From contig CAWIXB010000001.1 of assembly GCA_963839955.1 (NCBI GenBank), forward strand, positions 2,542,001 through 2,606,000: a DNA stretch of 64,000 bases, given 5' to 3'. Under the pieces are notes generated by a model, which ran no database searches, was not told the DNA's origin, and saw only the letters and a list, made by a program, of their open reading frames with translations. Position numbers and translations under genes: made by a program. Positions 17,485-26,924 of this stretch are shown piece by piece (position 1 is the stretch's first letter; every line of letters starts with the position of its first letter). Source of the stretch: CAWIXB01 sp963839955. GTDB lineage: Bacteria; Actinomycetota; Actinomycetes; JACCUZ01.

Positions 17485-20094
17485 CTACTGCAGCCAGACC
17501 CACCCGAGCGACTGCTCGTCGCGCAGCGGGCGCTGCGCGTTCAGGTAGGAGTTGTAGGCCTGGCTGCCGCGGATCGCGTAGGTGTAGTCGGCACCGTTGC
17601 CCGACTTCGCAGCCGGCCGCACCATCCGCACCAGCTCACCCATCCCGCCGTAGTCGCGGTCGAACGCGAACCCGACGCTGCCGTTCTGCTGCCACGGCGG
17701 TGACTGGCCGTTGTAACCACCCGGGGTGATCTGGTGGTTGAGCCTGTCCCCGCATCGGCAGACGTTGTCGAACAGGGGGATGGAACCGCCCTGCTGGCCC
17801 TGGTTCTCGGCGAACGACCACCCGACCGACGTCCGCTCCCACCCCTCGACACCGCTGGTGCCGCAGCCGACCCGGATGACCCAGACGTCCTGGTCGCCTG
17901 GGTCCTGGCGGCGGAACCGGCAGATCTCGCTCGCCTGGTTGGTCTCGCGCGTGACGTCGACCCTGGTGCCCATCGGGGCAGCGGAACCTGCAGCATGGCT
18001 CTGCGAGAGCGCGATGCCGGGCTGCCGCGCCGGCGTCGGGTGCTCGACCGGGTTGCACTGGTAGCCGGCCTGCTGGATCTGCGCGCAGGCCGCCGCCTCG
18101 GGCTGCCCGACGACGTTCGGCATCGCGTCGCCGTTCTCGACGGCGTAGTAGTGCACCTGGATCGTCTGGCCGGCCGCGTAGTCACCGGGCGGCAGCGACT
18201 GCCGCTGCACGGTGTTCGGCTGGGTGCCGCGCGGGCCGGCACCGTCGTCGACGGGCTGGCAGGTGATGGGTCGCGAGGCCAGCGACTGGCAGGCCTGCTG
18301 CGGGTTCGCGCCGCGGTAGTCGGCGACCCGGAACTTGTCGTAGAAGTCGTAGGAGACCGAAGCGCCCCCGGCCACCTCCTCGTTGGGCGACGGGCTCTGT
18401 CCGTTGACGCGGTCGACGGGCTGGCCGTCCGGGGCGGTGCCCCGCGGCTGCGGGTCGCACTCGAGACCTGCCGGGGTGAGCAGCTGGTCGCATGCCTCCT
18501 GCGGCGTACGGCCGCCCAGGTCGGGGACAGTCGTCGCACCTGCGTACTGCACCGTGACGATCGTGCCCTTGCGCACCTGGCTGCGCGGGCCGGGACTGGT
18601 GTCGACGACCTCGTCGGGCTCGACGCCCGGGCGCGACCCCACACCCTGCGGGCTACAGCCGAGGCCGGCGTCGGCCAGGGCGGTGCAGGCGTCGTCGCGC
18701 TGCTGCCCGACGACGTCCGGCACGGTGACCCTGTCGCTGGCCGGCGACGCCGTGCCACCGCCTGGCGACGGGGGCTTGGGCTTCGGCTGCCTTGCCGCGG
18801 GCTGCGCGGCGGCGGGCAGGCGGCTGGTGGCGCCGGTGCCGGGCCGCGTCGTCCGGCTCGGCCCAGCCCCAGCCGGCTGCTGCCCAGCGGTCTGCGGAGC
18901 GCTCACCGCAGGCCCGGCCTGCTCCGGCGCGCTGACCGGTGACGCCGGCCGGCGGCGCTCGGGCGAGTTGGAGGGGTCGGCCACGCCGTGGCCCGTGCCC
19001 TTGTCGATCGTGGTCGACTTGCCGTTGGCGTCGAGGACGCGCGCCGATCGCGCCGCCGGGTCGTTGATCCAGAGCCGGCCGTCCTCGACGAACAGGTCGA
19101 AGGTACGCGACTTGCCGACGACGCGGATGGTCCGGGCGAGCCGGCCGTCATCGGCGTCGACGACGCGTACCACGTGGGCGGTGAAGTCCGGGACGTAGAC
19201 GCTGCCGCCGAGCGCGACGGCCGGCCCGAGGTCGGCCCGCTCGCTGCTGCCCAAGGAGATGGTGCGGGTGTCGCCGTTGGCGCCCCGCGCGACGTCGACG
19301 CCGAGCAGCGTGCCGGAGCCTTCATCCGCCAGCCAGGCGACGCCGCCGCGCGTGGACGGCTGGTTGACCTCCATGCGGGCGTCGCGCGGCAGGCCGGCGT
19401 CGAGCTCGCGCAGCTCGCCGCCCTCGACCACGCGCACCGTGCCCCGTGCACGGTCGACGAGCACGGGGTGGCCGTCGACGAGGGTGAGCTTCTGATCGCC
19501 GGCTTTTCCGCCGGTGGGTATCGCCTCGGACACGGCACCGTCAACGACACGGTGCAGCGTGCCGGCGCCGTCGAGCACCCACAGCCGCCCGCCGGTGTCG
19601 GCCACCGCCGCGCTCACCCCCGCGTCGACCGGCACGCGCCGGCGCACGGACATGGTGTCGGGGTCGACCAGCTCGACCGTGCCCCGGCCGCGGTCGACGT
19701 AGTAGGTGTCTGCTCCGCTGCCGAGGACCTGTAGCTTGCCCGGCGTACCCGAGCGCGTCTCGGCAGGGTCCATGTCGGCAAGGTCCACGCGGGTGACCGA
19801 GCCGACTTCGTCGTTGACGACGTACAGGTGACCGCTGGGGGTCTGCACGACCTCGAGGGCCTCGCCGCCCTTGCCGAGGTCACGGGCCACGTCGGCGTCG
19901 GAGCGGCCGGTCTCGGCGTTGACGTGCGCCACGCTGCGGCCCTTCACCAGCCAGGCACTGCCGTCGTCGAGGACTGCCTGGGAGGCACGGTAGCCGGTGC
20001 CGAACGCAACGATGAGCACGCTCGCGGCCACCGCGAGCACCACGGCGAGCCGCGTCACCCGCGATCGCACGGTCCTGCCCAAAGCCTCAGTCAA
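17485..20094 (-). CDS. Membrane-anchored beta-propeller / four-PASTA protein
   Basis: I chose a TTG start at 20094, preceded at eight bases by AGGGGA; an ATG at 20160 with GGGGAG would add 22 residues but leave only 34 bases to the divergent gene. The 869-residue protein has a short cytosolic start, one membrane helix (about 12-33), a repeat-rich region resembling a beta-propeller (about 45-370), a Pro/Ala linker, and four PASTA-like repeats (about 455-740). Each repeat has a Cys pair such as CTALADAGLGC. The C-terminal ~130 residues are Cys-containing and unrecognised. PASTA domains bind peptidoglycan or muropeptides. No kinase domain is attached. Confidence 0.85.
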   Translation of the reverse strand: MTEALGRTVRSRVTRLAVVLAVAASVLIVAFGTGYRASQAVLDDGSAWLVKGRSVAHVNAETGRSDADVARDLGKGGEALEVVQTPSGHLYVVNDEVGSVTRVDLADMDPAETRSGTPGKLQVLGSGADTYYVDRGRGTVELVDPDTMSVRRRVPVDAGVSAAVADTGGRLWVLDGAGTLHRVVDGAVSEAIPTGGKAGDQKLTLVDGHPVLVDRARGTVRVVEGGELRELDAGLPRDARMEVNQPSTRGGVAWLADEGSGTLLGVDVARGANGDTRTISLGSSERADLGPAVALGGSVYVPDFTAHVVRVVDADDGRLARTIRVVGKSRTFDLFVEDGRLWINDPAARSARVLDANGKSTTIDKGTGHGVADPSNSPERRRPASPVSAPEQAGPAVSAPQTAGQQPAGAGPSRTTRPGTGATSRLPAAAQPAARQPKPKPPSPGGGTASPASDRVTVPDVVGQQRDDACTALADAGLGCSPQGVGSRPGVEPDEVVDTSPGPRSQVRKGTIVTVQYAGATTVPDLGGRTPQEACDQLLTPAGLECDPQPRGTAPDGQPVDRVNGQSPSPNEEVAGGASVSYDFYDKFRVADYRGANPQQACQSLASRPITCQPVDDGAGPRGTQPNTVQRQSLPPGDYAAGQTIQVHYYAVENGDAMPNVVGQPEAAACAQIQQAGYQCNPVEHPTPARQPGIALSQSHAAGSAAPMGTRVDVTRETNQASEICRFRRQDPGDQDVWVIRVGCGTSGVEGWERTSVGWSFAENQGQQGGSIPLFDNVCRCGDRLNHQITPGGYNGQSPPWQQNGSVGFAFDRDYGGMGELVRMVRPAAKSGNGADYTYAIRGSQAYNSYLNAQRPLRDEQSLGWVWLQ

Positions 20095-20194
20095 CCGGAC
20101 CGTCCCCTTTGCCCCTTGGTGTCCGCGGAAGATTAACCCGCCCGGACCCGGGGGCTCCATAGGTAGGGCTCCCCATGCGTGGTACGAACCACTC

Positions 20195-20872
20195 ATGCGC
20201 GAGCTGCTCATCACCCTTTCGGGTGAACCGCCACGGGAGGTAACAGGCACCTTCACGTTCGGTCGTGACGAGGGGTGCGACGCGGTCCTCGATCCCGACG
20301 ACACCGGCATCAGCCGCCTGGCCGGCTCGCTCGAGCGGGAGGGCGAGCACTGGTGGCTCACCAACCGGAGCGGCTCCCGACCGCTCGGGGTGATCGACGA
20401 GCTCGGGCTGCGCACGGTGCTGGCGCCCGGCCGGCGTACCGCGCTCGAGGCGTCGGTGACCGTGGTCGTGGAGGGCTCGCGCAGTGAGCACGCGCTGGCA
20501 GTCCAGGTACGCCGAGCCGGCTCGCACCCCGAGCCCACCACACCCACACCAGCCGGGTTGCCCACCGCGATGGGCGAAGGCGTGCTCATCAACGATGCCG
20601 ACCGACTGGCGTTGGTGGCGCTGTTCGCGGGCTACCTGGAGGAGCACCCGCGCCACGACCCGAACCCCCGCAGCTACGCCGCCGCGGCCGCCCGGCTCGG
20701 CTGGCCGCGAACCACCGTCGTCAAGCGCATCGAGTACCTCCGGACGCGGCTGGACGCCACCGGGGTGCCCGGGATGATGGGCTGGAACGCCCTCAACAAC
20801 CTCGCCGAGTACGTCCTCACCACCGGGATCATCACCAAGGACGACCTGCGCCTGATCCACCCCGACCGCTGA
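20195..20872 (+). CDS. FHA-like plus winged-helix protein, divergent from the PASTA gene
   Basis: The 225-residue protein begins with a divergent FHA-like sandwich (FGRDEGCDAVLDPD, ISRLAGSL, LTNRSGSRPL in residues about 20-75). The canonical SxxH and NG are altered, so phosphothreonine binding is uncertain. Residues about 130-225 form a helix-turn-helix-like domain (SYAAAAARLGWPRTTVVKRIEYLRTRL). It is transcribed away from the PASTA protein and precedes the secretion/kinase locus, which suggests a transcription factor or phospho-reader for that system. This role is inferred from context. Confidence 0.8.
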   Translation: MRELLITLSGEPPREVTGTFTFGRDEGCDAVLDPDDTGISRLAGSLEREGEHWWLTNRSGSRPLGVIDELGLRTVLAPGRRTALEASVTVVVEGSRSEHALAVQVRRAGSHPEPTTPTPAGLPTAMGEGVLINDADRLALVALFAGYLEEHPRHDPNPRSYAAAAARLGWPRTTVVKRIEYLRTRLDATGVPGMMGWNALNNLAEYVLTTGIITKDDLRLIHPDR

Positions 20873-20973
20873 ACTGCTCCCCGCTGTCCCCGACCGTTGA
20901 CGCTCTCGCCACCCTCCCCGTCCGACCCTCCACGCCGTTGTCTCCGACGCAGTTTCCCCTCCGTCGGCCCGAA

Positions 20974-21077
20974 GATCGCAATGCGGCCCCACAACGCCGA
21001 CCTGCTCACCGCGCCGTTCGCTCAGAGCCGTTGCCCCACGTCCGAGTCCCGCGCCTTTGTGGGGGCTGGTTTCGATC
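20974..21077. repeat. Inverted-repeat element, copy A
   Basis: The left end (20974-20998, gatcgcaatgcggcccc...) and right end (21053-21077, ...gggggctggtttcgatc) are imperfect inverted repeats around a ~54-base core. A second copy lies at 21278-21384. The two copies share the right-end string cctttgtgggggctggtt almost base for base. No ORF is present. It resembles a small non-autonomous (MITE-like) or REP-like element. The whole stretch from 20873 to 21473 has no gene that I can support. Confidence 0.7.
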
Positions 21078-21163
21078 ACCGAACGTTGAGCGGCTGCCGG
21101 GCGGAGGAGCGTCCCGCGCCAGGCTGCCGAAGAGCGGCCCGTTGAAGCCGGTGTGCCTCAATC

Positions 21164-21202
21164 TGCGGGGCTGCGGTGCGTGAGACGCACCGCAGCCCCG
21201 CA
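21164..21202. repeat. Perfect 18-bp inverted repeat with 3-nt loop
   Basis: The arms tgcggggctgcggtgcgt (21164-21181) and its exact complement (21185-21202) flank a gag loop. The hairpin would be extremely stable. No T-run follows on either side. It lies between the two inverted-repeat elements, nearly 300 bases after the preceding gene stop. Confidence 0.95.
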
Positions 21203-21231
21203 ACTCGCGCCCTGGGTCCAGCCGTCATGCC

Positions 21232-21281
21232 GATCTGCCGCCGCATCAACAAGATCTGCCGTGCATCAAGAGAGGCAGATC
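21232..21281. repeat. 21-bp tandem repeat closed by an inverted half
   Basis: Two imperfect 21-base units start gatctgccg at 21232 and 21253, followed by ggcagatc (21274-21281), the complement of their first eight bases. It abuts copy B of the inverted-repeat element. Confidence 0.7.
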
Positions 21282-21384
21282 GCAACGCGGGCCCCACGAA
21301 GCCGAGAGTCCCGAGTGTCTGTCACGCTCGCCACAGCTAGGTCACGCCCGAAGTCCACGGCCTTTGTGGGGGCTGGTTGCGATC
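21278..21384. repeat. Inverted-repeat element, copy B
   Basis: The left end (21278-21303, gatcgcaacgcgggcccc...) and right end (21359-21384) are imperfect inverted repeats, and both ends match those of copy A. The core differs from copy A, so the ends are the conserved part. It ends 89 bases before the dihydrofolate-reductase-fold gene. Confidence 0.7.
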
Positions 21385-21473
21385 ACCAAGGCTGACTCCA
21401 CGGCAGTGGGTCGGAAATGATGGGCGCGGCGCTTCGATGAACGCTGGACTACTTGAACTTTGGAGGAACCGCC

Positions 21474-22046
21474 ATGCGGAAGACCGTCGTGTTCATGGGG
21501 GTGTCCCTCGACGGGTTCATCGAAGGGCCGAACCGCGAGATCGACTGGCACCTCGTCAACGACGAGATGCACAGCTACTTCAACGAGGTGCTCGGCGCGA
21601 TGGGCGCGTTCCTGCACGGACGCGTCACCTACGAGCTCATGGCGCAGTCCTGGCCCACGGCCGACCAGGATCCCGAGCTCCCAAAGACGATGGTCGAGTT
21701 CTCCCGCATCTGGCTTGACACCCCGAAGATCGTCTACTCCAGGACGCTGGAGCGGGCCGACTGGAACACCACGGTCGTGCGCGACGTCGTCGCCGACGAG
21801 GTGCGGGAGCTCAAGGCCGCGCCCGGTGGAGACCTCGCGATCGGCGGGGCCGAAGTGGCCGCCGAGTTCATGCGACTCGACCTGGTGGACGAGTACCACA
21901 TCTGCGTCCACCCGGTGCTGATCGGAGCGGGCAAGCCACTGTTCTCGCCGTCACAGACCATGACCATGACCAACCTGCGTCTCGTCGAGAACCGGGCGTT
22001 CGGCAACGGCGTCGTCCTCCTGCGCTACCAACGCAGCGACGCCTGA
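21474..22046 (+). CDS. Dihydrofolate reductase / RibD C-terminal fold protein
   Basis: The 190-residue protein has the RibD_C/DHFR-like pattern: VVFMGVSLDGFIEGPN at the start, a central GRVTYELM segment, GGDLAIGGAEVAAEFMR, and HPVLIGAGKPLF. Such proteins (YwjB/YyaP type) are presumed NADPH-dependent reductases of unknown substrate. GGAGGA lies seven bases before the ATG at 21474; the earlier ATG at 21453 is not supported. It is a single-gene unit between the repeat region and the secretion locus. Confidence 0.9.
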   Translation: MRKTVVFMGVSLDGFIEGPNREIDWHLVNDEMHSYFNEVLGAMGAFLHGRVTYELMAQSWPTADQDPELPKTMVEFSRIWLDTPKIVYSRTLERADWNTTVVRDVVADEVRELKAAPGGDLAIGGAEVAAEFMRLDLVDEYHICVHPVLIGAGKPLFSPSQTMTMTNLRLVENRAFGNGVVLLRYQRSDA

Positions 22047-22148
22047 GTCTCGTTGGGGAGCCCTTCCGATTTCGCGACAGCGGTGGCGCACCTAGCGTCA
22101 CTGAGGTCGGCGGGCAGTCCGCCGCGACGACCGGAAGGAACCGATCGC

Positions 22149-22412
22149 ATGTCCGTCATCGGTGGCGAGATCAACGAGCTGGGCAACTTGCAGCGCAGCT
22201 TCTCCCGGCACAGCTCGGACGTTCAGCACCTCATGAGCGCTCTGCGCGGCGAGCTCGACAACGTCTACTGGAAGGGTGGCGCGGCCGAGCGCTTCCGCAC
22301 CGCGTGGCACGGCGAGTACGAGCCCGCCCTGCGCAGTCTGTCCAGCGCCCTCGTGGACGCCGGCACCGAGGTCGGCCGCCGCGCGGACGCCCTCCAGCAG
22401 GCTGGCTCCTGA
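22149..22412 (+). CDS. WXG100-family (ESAT-6-like) protein
   Basis: The 87-residue protein has the WXG hairpin: VYWKGGAAERFRTAW puts the WKG turn near residue 42 with helices on both sides. WXG100 proteins are dimeric substrates and triggers of T7SS FtsK-type ATPases. GGAAGGA precedes the ATG at 22149. The EccC-like gene starts three bases after its stop, which strongly supports a functional pair. A C-terminal YxxxD/E export motif is not evident. Confidence 0.92.
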   Translation: MSVIGGEINELGNLQRSFSRHSSDVQHLMSALRGELDNVYWKGGAAERFRTAWHGEYEPALRSLSSALVDAGTEVGRRADALQQAGS

Positions 22413-22415
22413 GCC

Positions 22416-25400
22416 GTGCGCTCTGCGGTGACCGTCGACCCCCCGGGTGAGGCGACCCACGGCCCGCGGCGTGCCCCTCGTGAGCACACCGCGGGCCGAC
22501 GGCCGTTGGACCTGGTGGTGCTCGCCTCCGGCGAGCGCGTGGCGGTCACCGTCGACATCGGAACCGGCGCGACACTCGGTGACCTGCGGCGGGCACTCGT
22601 GCAGGCCCTCGGCGCCGACAGCCACGCGCAGCTGGTGCTCGAGACCGGCCCGACGCTGGACGCGACCCCGGCGCACGAGGCGGCGTTGCGCACCGGAGCG
22701 ACCGTGGGCCTCGACACCCCGGTGCCCGTCGTTCTGCCGCCGCTGACCACGACCGAGCTCGCCGTCGTCGGCGGGCTCTCCGGCGGAGCCCGGGCCGACG
22801 CGCCTGCCGGTGCGGCGCTCGGCGTCGGCCGTGACCACACCTGCGCGCTACGCGTCGGCGACGCCGAGGTGAGCCGCCGGCACGCGCAGCTGCGACCCGA
22901 CAGCGAGGGCGGAACGCTCGCCGATGCCGGTTCGCGCAACGGCACGACCTGGCGGGGCACGCGCATCGACGGACCGGTCCACATCTCCACCGGCGACGTC
23001 GCGCGCCTGGGCGAGACCGTCGTGACACTTCGGCCCACACCAGTCGCGGACCAGCGCCTCGAGCCAACCACCGACGGGCACCTGCGCTTCAACCGGCCGC
23101 CGCGGCTTCACCCGCCCGACGCCGAGCACGAGCTCGTCGTGCCCACCGAGCCCGAGGAGCCGCGGGCCCGCCGGTTCCCCCTGGCCGCCGTGCTGCTGCC
23201 GATCGCGCTCGCGGGGATCATGCTGGCGGTCTGGCCGGGCTCACGCCTCTACTTGGTCTTCCTGGTGCTCTCGCCCGTCATGCTCGTCGCGAACGCGATC
23301 AGCGACCGCCGCAGCGGACGCAAGGACTACCGCGACGCCAAGGCGAAGTACGACGAGGCGCTGGCCACAGTCCGCGCCCGGCGCGCCGACCTCCTCGTCG
23401 AGGAGGAGCGGCTGACCCGGGTGTCGCATCCCGACCCGACCGCCGTCGTGGCCGCGGCGACCACTCCGACGGCACGCCTCTGGGAGCGCCGCCCCGGCGA
23501 CCCGGACTTCTTGCGGCTCCGGCTCGGGCTGGCCGACCTCCCGGCCCGCCTGCGGGTGCGCCCCGAGCGCGCCACCGACCGACCCGTGGACGACGGCCCG
23601 GCCGCCGACCTGCTCGACCCGGTGGCCCACGACGTACCCGTTGTCGTGGACGTGGGGAGCGACCGGGTGCTCGGACTCGCCGGCGCGCGCACTCATGTGC
23701 TGCCGCTCGCACGCGCCGTGCTCGCCCAGGCCGTCACCCTGCACGCGCCGAAGGACCTCGGCGTCGTCCTGCTCGCCGGCCGCGATCGCGCAAGCGACTG
23801 GGAGTGGGCCAGCTGGCTCCCGCACACGTCCGCTCCTGCCGGGCACGACGCGAACCGGCTGGTCGGCACGGACGGCGAGCAGGCGCACGCACGAGTGGCC
23901 GAGCTGCGCGCCCTGGTCGAGGACCGCCGGGCGGCGCGCCGCAGCGAGCTCGCGGCGTCGCCGACGGGCCGACGGTGGCTGGTGGTGCTCGACGGTGCCC
24001 GCGGGCTGCGCGACGTGACCGGTCTGGCGGAGCTTCTGCAGGACGGACCCGACCTCGGTGTCCACTTCCTCTGCGTCGACGACGAGGAGGCGGCGCTGCC
24101 TGCCGAGTGCGGCGCGACCGCCGTCGTGCACCGTGGCGCCGGCACCCGGCTCACCGTCCGGCGCGGGGGCACTGCGGGCGTCAGTGTGGTACCCGACGTG
24201 CTCGCCGATGGCCTCGCGGCGAGCACCGCCGACCGGCTGGCCCGGGCCCTGGCACCGGTCGACCTGCTGGCCGTCGCCGAGGACGGCAGTGACCTGCCTG
24301 CCTCAGCACGCTTCCTCGACCTCGTCGGTGAGAAGCACTGTCTCGACGCCGACGAGGTGCTCGACGGGTGGCGTCGTGGCGGGCGCAGCACGACGGCGCT
24401 GCTCGGCGTCGGACCGGACGGTCCGCTCACGGTCGACCTGCGCCGCGACGGGCCCCACGCGCTCGTGGCCGGCACCAGCGGCGCCGGCAAGTCCGAGCTG
24501 CTGCAGACCCTCATCGCCTCCCTCGCCCTCGGCAACCGGCCGGACGCGCTCTCGTTCGTGCTCGTGGACTACAAGGGCGGCAGCGCGTTCAAGGACGCCG
24601 CCAACCTGCCGCACTGCGCCGGACTGGTCACCGACCTCGACGAGCACCTCGTCGACCGGGCGCTGGCGTCGCTCACCGCCGAGCTCAAGCGACGCGAGCG
24701 GGTGCTCGCCGCCGTCGGCGCGAAGGACATCGACGAACTGTGGACGATGCAGGACCGCGGCCAGCTCGACGCGAACAAAGGCGACGACGTCGGCGGCACC
24801 CAGTTGCCGCGTCTGGTCATCGTCATCGACGAGTTCGCGTCGCTCGTCGAGGAGGTCCCCGACTTCGTCCGCGGCGTCGTCGGCATCGGGATGCGCGGGC
24901 GCAGCCTCGGCGTCCACGTCGTGCTCGCGACCCAGCGACCTGCCGGCGTCGTCAGCGGCGAGATCCGCGCCAACGTCAACCTGCGCATCGCGCTGCGCGT
25001 GACGAGTGCCGGCGACAGCACCGACGTCGTCGACTCCCCCGACGCCGCGCGCATCTCGAAGCGGATGCCCGGCCGGGCCTACCTGCGCACCGGGCACGGT
25101 GAGCTGACGGCCTTCCAGACCGCACGGGTCGGCTGGCCCACCAACGACGGCGCAGTGACCGAGGACGTGATCACATCCGTGCGAGCCATCCGGCGCGACG
25201 TCACGACGCTGGGCGCCCCCCGTCGTACGTCGGTGGACCTGCCGATCGAGGAGGACGGCAACACCGACCTCGGCGGCCTGGTCCGCGCCGTCGGCGCGGC
25301 AGCGGCTCGGCTGGACAGCCGCCCGGCCCGCAGCCCCTGGTTGCCGCCGCTGCCGGGCCTGGTGACCCTCGACGAATTGACGCCGGCCGCCGACCCTGCG

Positions 25401-26924
25401 GAGTCGGGAGCCGCCACGGTGCTGGGGCTCGGCGACCAGCCGGGTGAGCAGGCGCAGCGCCCATTCGTGCTCGACCTGGAGCGCACCGGGTCGGTGCTGG
25501 TCGCCGGCGCTGTGCGCAGCGGGCGATCGACGGCGCTGCGCACCATTGCCGCCGGCCTGGCAGCCGAGCGCTCCCCGGCCGACCTGCACCTCTACGCACT
25601 CGACTGCGGCAACCGCGCGCTCGCCTCGCTCGCTGACCTGCCGCACTGCGGCGCGGTCGTCGACGGCGACGACTCCGAGCGGGTCGAGCGGTTGCTCGCC
25701 ACGCTGGACGCCGAGGTGGCTGCCCGCCAGCGCACCCTGGGCGCCTGCGGCTACGCCTCGGTCGCCGAGGCACGCGCGGCAGCGCCCGACGTACCTCTCG
25801 CCCAGATCGTCGTCCTGGTGGACCGCCTCGAGGCGTTCCTCGCACGCTTCGTCGAACATGACGCCGGGCGGCTCGTCGACCGGCTCGAGCGACTGCTCCG
25901 GCAGGGTCCGGCGGTCGGCGTCACGTTCGTACTCGCGGCCGACCGCACCGGTGTCACGTCGCGCATCTCGTCTGCGGTCGCCGCGCGCCTCGTCCTGCGC
26001 CAGGCGAACAGCGACGACGTTGCCGTGTTCGGCCTCGCGCCCCGTGACGTCCCGGCCGACATGCCGGCGGGCCGCGGCATCTGGGTCACCTCCGGCGAGG
26101 AGGTCCAGGTGGCTCTGCTCGACCCCGACCCGGCGGGCGTGGCCCAGGTAGACGCAGTGCGCCGCGCCGGTGCCGAGGCCGTACTGCGGTGGGCCGGCGT
26201 CGACGCGCGTCATCTGCCGCGACGCGTCGACCCTCTCCCCGACCAGTTGAGCCTGTCCGAGCTCGAGGCCCTGCGCGTGACGCCGGCGCCGGACGGGTCC
26301 GCGGTGTGCGTGGTCGCGGCGGGCGGCGACACCCTGGGTCCGATCGATGTCGACCTCGCCGACGTGGGCCCGTGCTTCGTCGTCGCCGGACCCTCACGGT
26401 CCGGGCGCAGCACCGCTCTCGCCGCGATGGTCCGCAGCCTCGCTGCCCGGCCAGGCTCGCTGCCCGTGGTGCTGGTCACTCCCCGGCCGTCGCCGCTGCG
26501 TGACCTCGCCGACCTGCCCGGCGTCGCCGAGGTGGTCGCCGGCGGACCGGATCTCGCGGCCGACCTGGAGGACGCGCTGTCGGCGTACGACGGCCGCCTC
26601 GTGCTGGTCGTCGACGACGCGGAGCTGGTCACCGAGGGAGCCGAGGGCGCCCTGCTCGACGAGGTCGTCCGCACGGCCGGCGACAGCGGCACCGTCGTCA
26701 TCGCGGCGGCCACCACCGACGACCTGCTCCTCAACCGCTACCGGGGCTGGCTGCCGGCCGCCCGCCGGTGCCGTTCGGGGCTGCTCCTCGCGCCGCAGTC
26801 CGCCACCGTCGGCGAGGTCTTCGACCTGCGACTCCCCCGCGGGGGAGCGGCGGCCGGGCCGGTCGGCCGCGGCCTGCTGGTGCGCCGCGGCGCCTGGGCA
26901 CCGGTGCAGGTGGCGCAGCCGTGA
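22416..26924 (+). CDS. FHA-FtsK/SpoIIIE secretion ATPase (EccC/EssC-like)
   Basis: The 1502-residue protein drives substrate export in T7SS-like machines. An N-terminal ubiquitin-like/FHA region is seen (GVGRDHTCALRVG, VSRRHAQL, GSRNGT at about 135-176), then two membrane helices (about 252-300) and three FtsK-type ATPase domains. Domain 1 has an intact Walker A, GTSGAGKS (about 686-693), and Walker B VIVIDEFA. Domains 2 and 3 read GAVRSGRST and GPSRSGRST, with Arg in place of the Walker Lys, so they are probably regulatory. The FHA-first layout is like firmicute EssC. Start is GTG at 22416. Confidence 0.94.
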   Translation: MRSAVTVDPPGEATHGPRRAPREHTAGRRPLDLVVLASGERVAVTVDIGTGATLGDLRRALVQALGADSHAQLVLETGPTLDATPAHEAALRTGATVGLDTPVPVVLPPLTTTELAVVGGLSGGARADAPAGAALGVGRDHTCALRVGDAEVSRRHAQLRPDSEGGTLADAGSRNGTTWRGTRIDGPVHISTGDVARLGETVVTLRPTPVADQRLEPTTDGHLRFNRPPRLHPPDAEHELVVPTEPEEPRARRFPLAAVLLPIALAGIMLAVWPGSRLYLVFLVLSPVMLVANAISDRRSGRKDYRDAKAKYDEALATVRARRADLLVEEERLTRVSHPDPTAVVAAATTPTARLWERRPGDPDFLRLRLGLADLPARLRVRPERATDRPVDDGPAADLLDPVAHDVPVVVDVGSDRVLGLAGARTHVLPLARAVLAQAVTLHAPKDLGVVLLAGRDRASDWEWASWLPHTSAPAGHDANRLVGTDGEQAHARVAELRALVEDRRAARRSELAASPTGRRWLVVLDGARGLRDVTGLAELLQDGPDLGVHFLCVDDEEAALPAECGATAVVHRGAGTRLTVRRGGTAGVSVVPDVLADGLAASTADRLARALAPVDLLAVAEDGSDLPASARFLDLVGEKHCLDADEVLDGWRRGGRSTTALLGVGPDGPLTVDLRRDGPHALVAGTSGAGKSELLQTLIASLALGNRPDALSFVLVDYKGGSAFKDAANLPHCAGLVTDLDEHLVDRALASLTAELKRRERVLAAVGAKDIDELWTMQDRGQLDANKGDDVGGTQLPRLVIVIDEFASLVEEVPDFVRGVVGIGMRGRSLGVHVVLATQRPAGVVSGEIRANVNLRIALRVTSAGDSTDVVDSPDAARISKRMPGRAYLRTGHGELTAFQTARVGWPTNDGAVTEDVITSVRAIRRDVTTLGAPRRTSVDLPIEEDGNTDLGGLVRAVGAAAARLDSRPARSPWLPPLPGLVTLDELTPAADPAESGAATVLGLGDQPGEQAQRPFVLDLERTGSVLVAGAVRSGRSTALRTIAAGLAAERSPADLHLYALDCGNRALASLADLPHCGAVVDGDDSERVERLLATLDAEVAARQRTLGACGYASVAEARAAAPDVPLAQIVVLVDRLEAFLARFVEHDAGRLVDRLERLLRQGPAVGVTFVLAADRTGVTSRISSAVAARLVLRQANSDDVAVFGLAPRDVPADMPAGRGIWVTSGEEVQVALLDPDPAGVAQVDAVRRAGAEAVLRWAGVDARHLPRRVDPLPDQLSLSELEALRVTPAPDGSAVCVVAAGGDTLGPIDVDLADVGPCFVVAGPSRSGRSTALAAMVRSLAARPGSLPVVLVTPRPSPLRDLADLPGVAEVVAGGPDLAADLEDALSAYDGRLVLVVDDAELVTEGAEGALLDEVVRTAGDSGTVVIAAATTDDLLLNRYRGWLPAARRCRSGLLLAPQSATVGEVFDLRLPRGGAAAGPVGRGLLVRRGAWAPVQVAQP

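Noticed and set aside
24303..26213. 636-residue minus-strand ORF opposite the EccC-like gene
   Set aside because: It is a shadow of the ATPase gene, without any recognisable motif.
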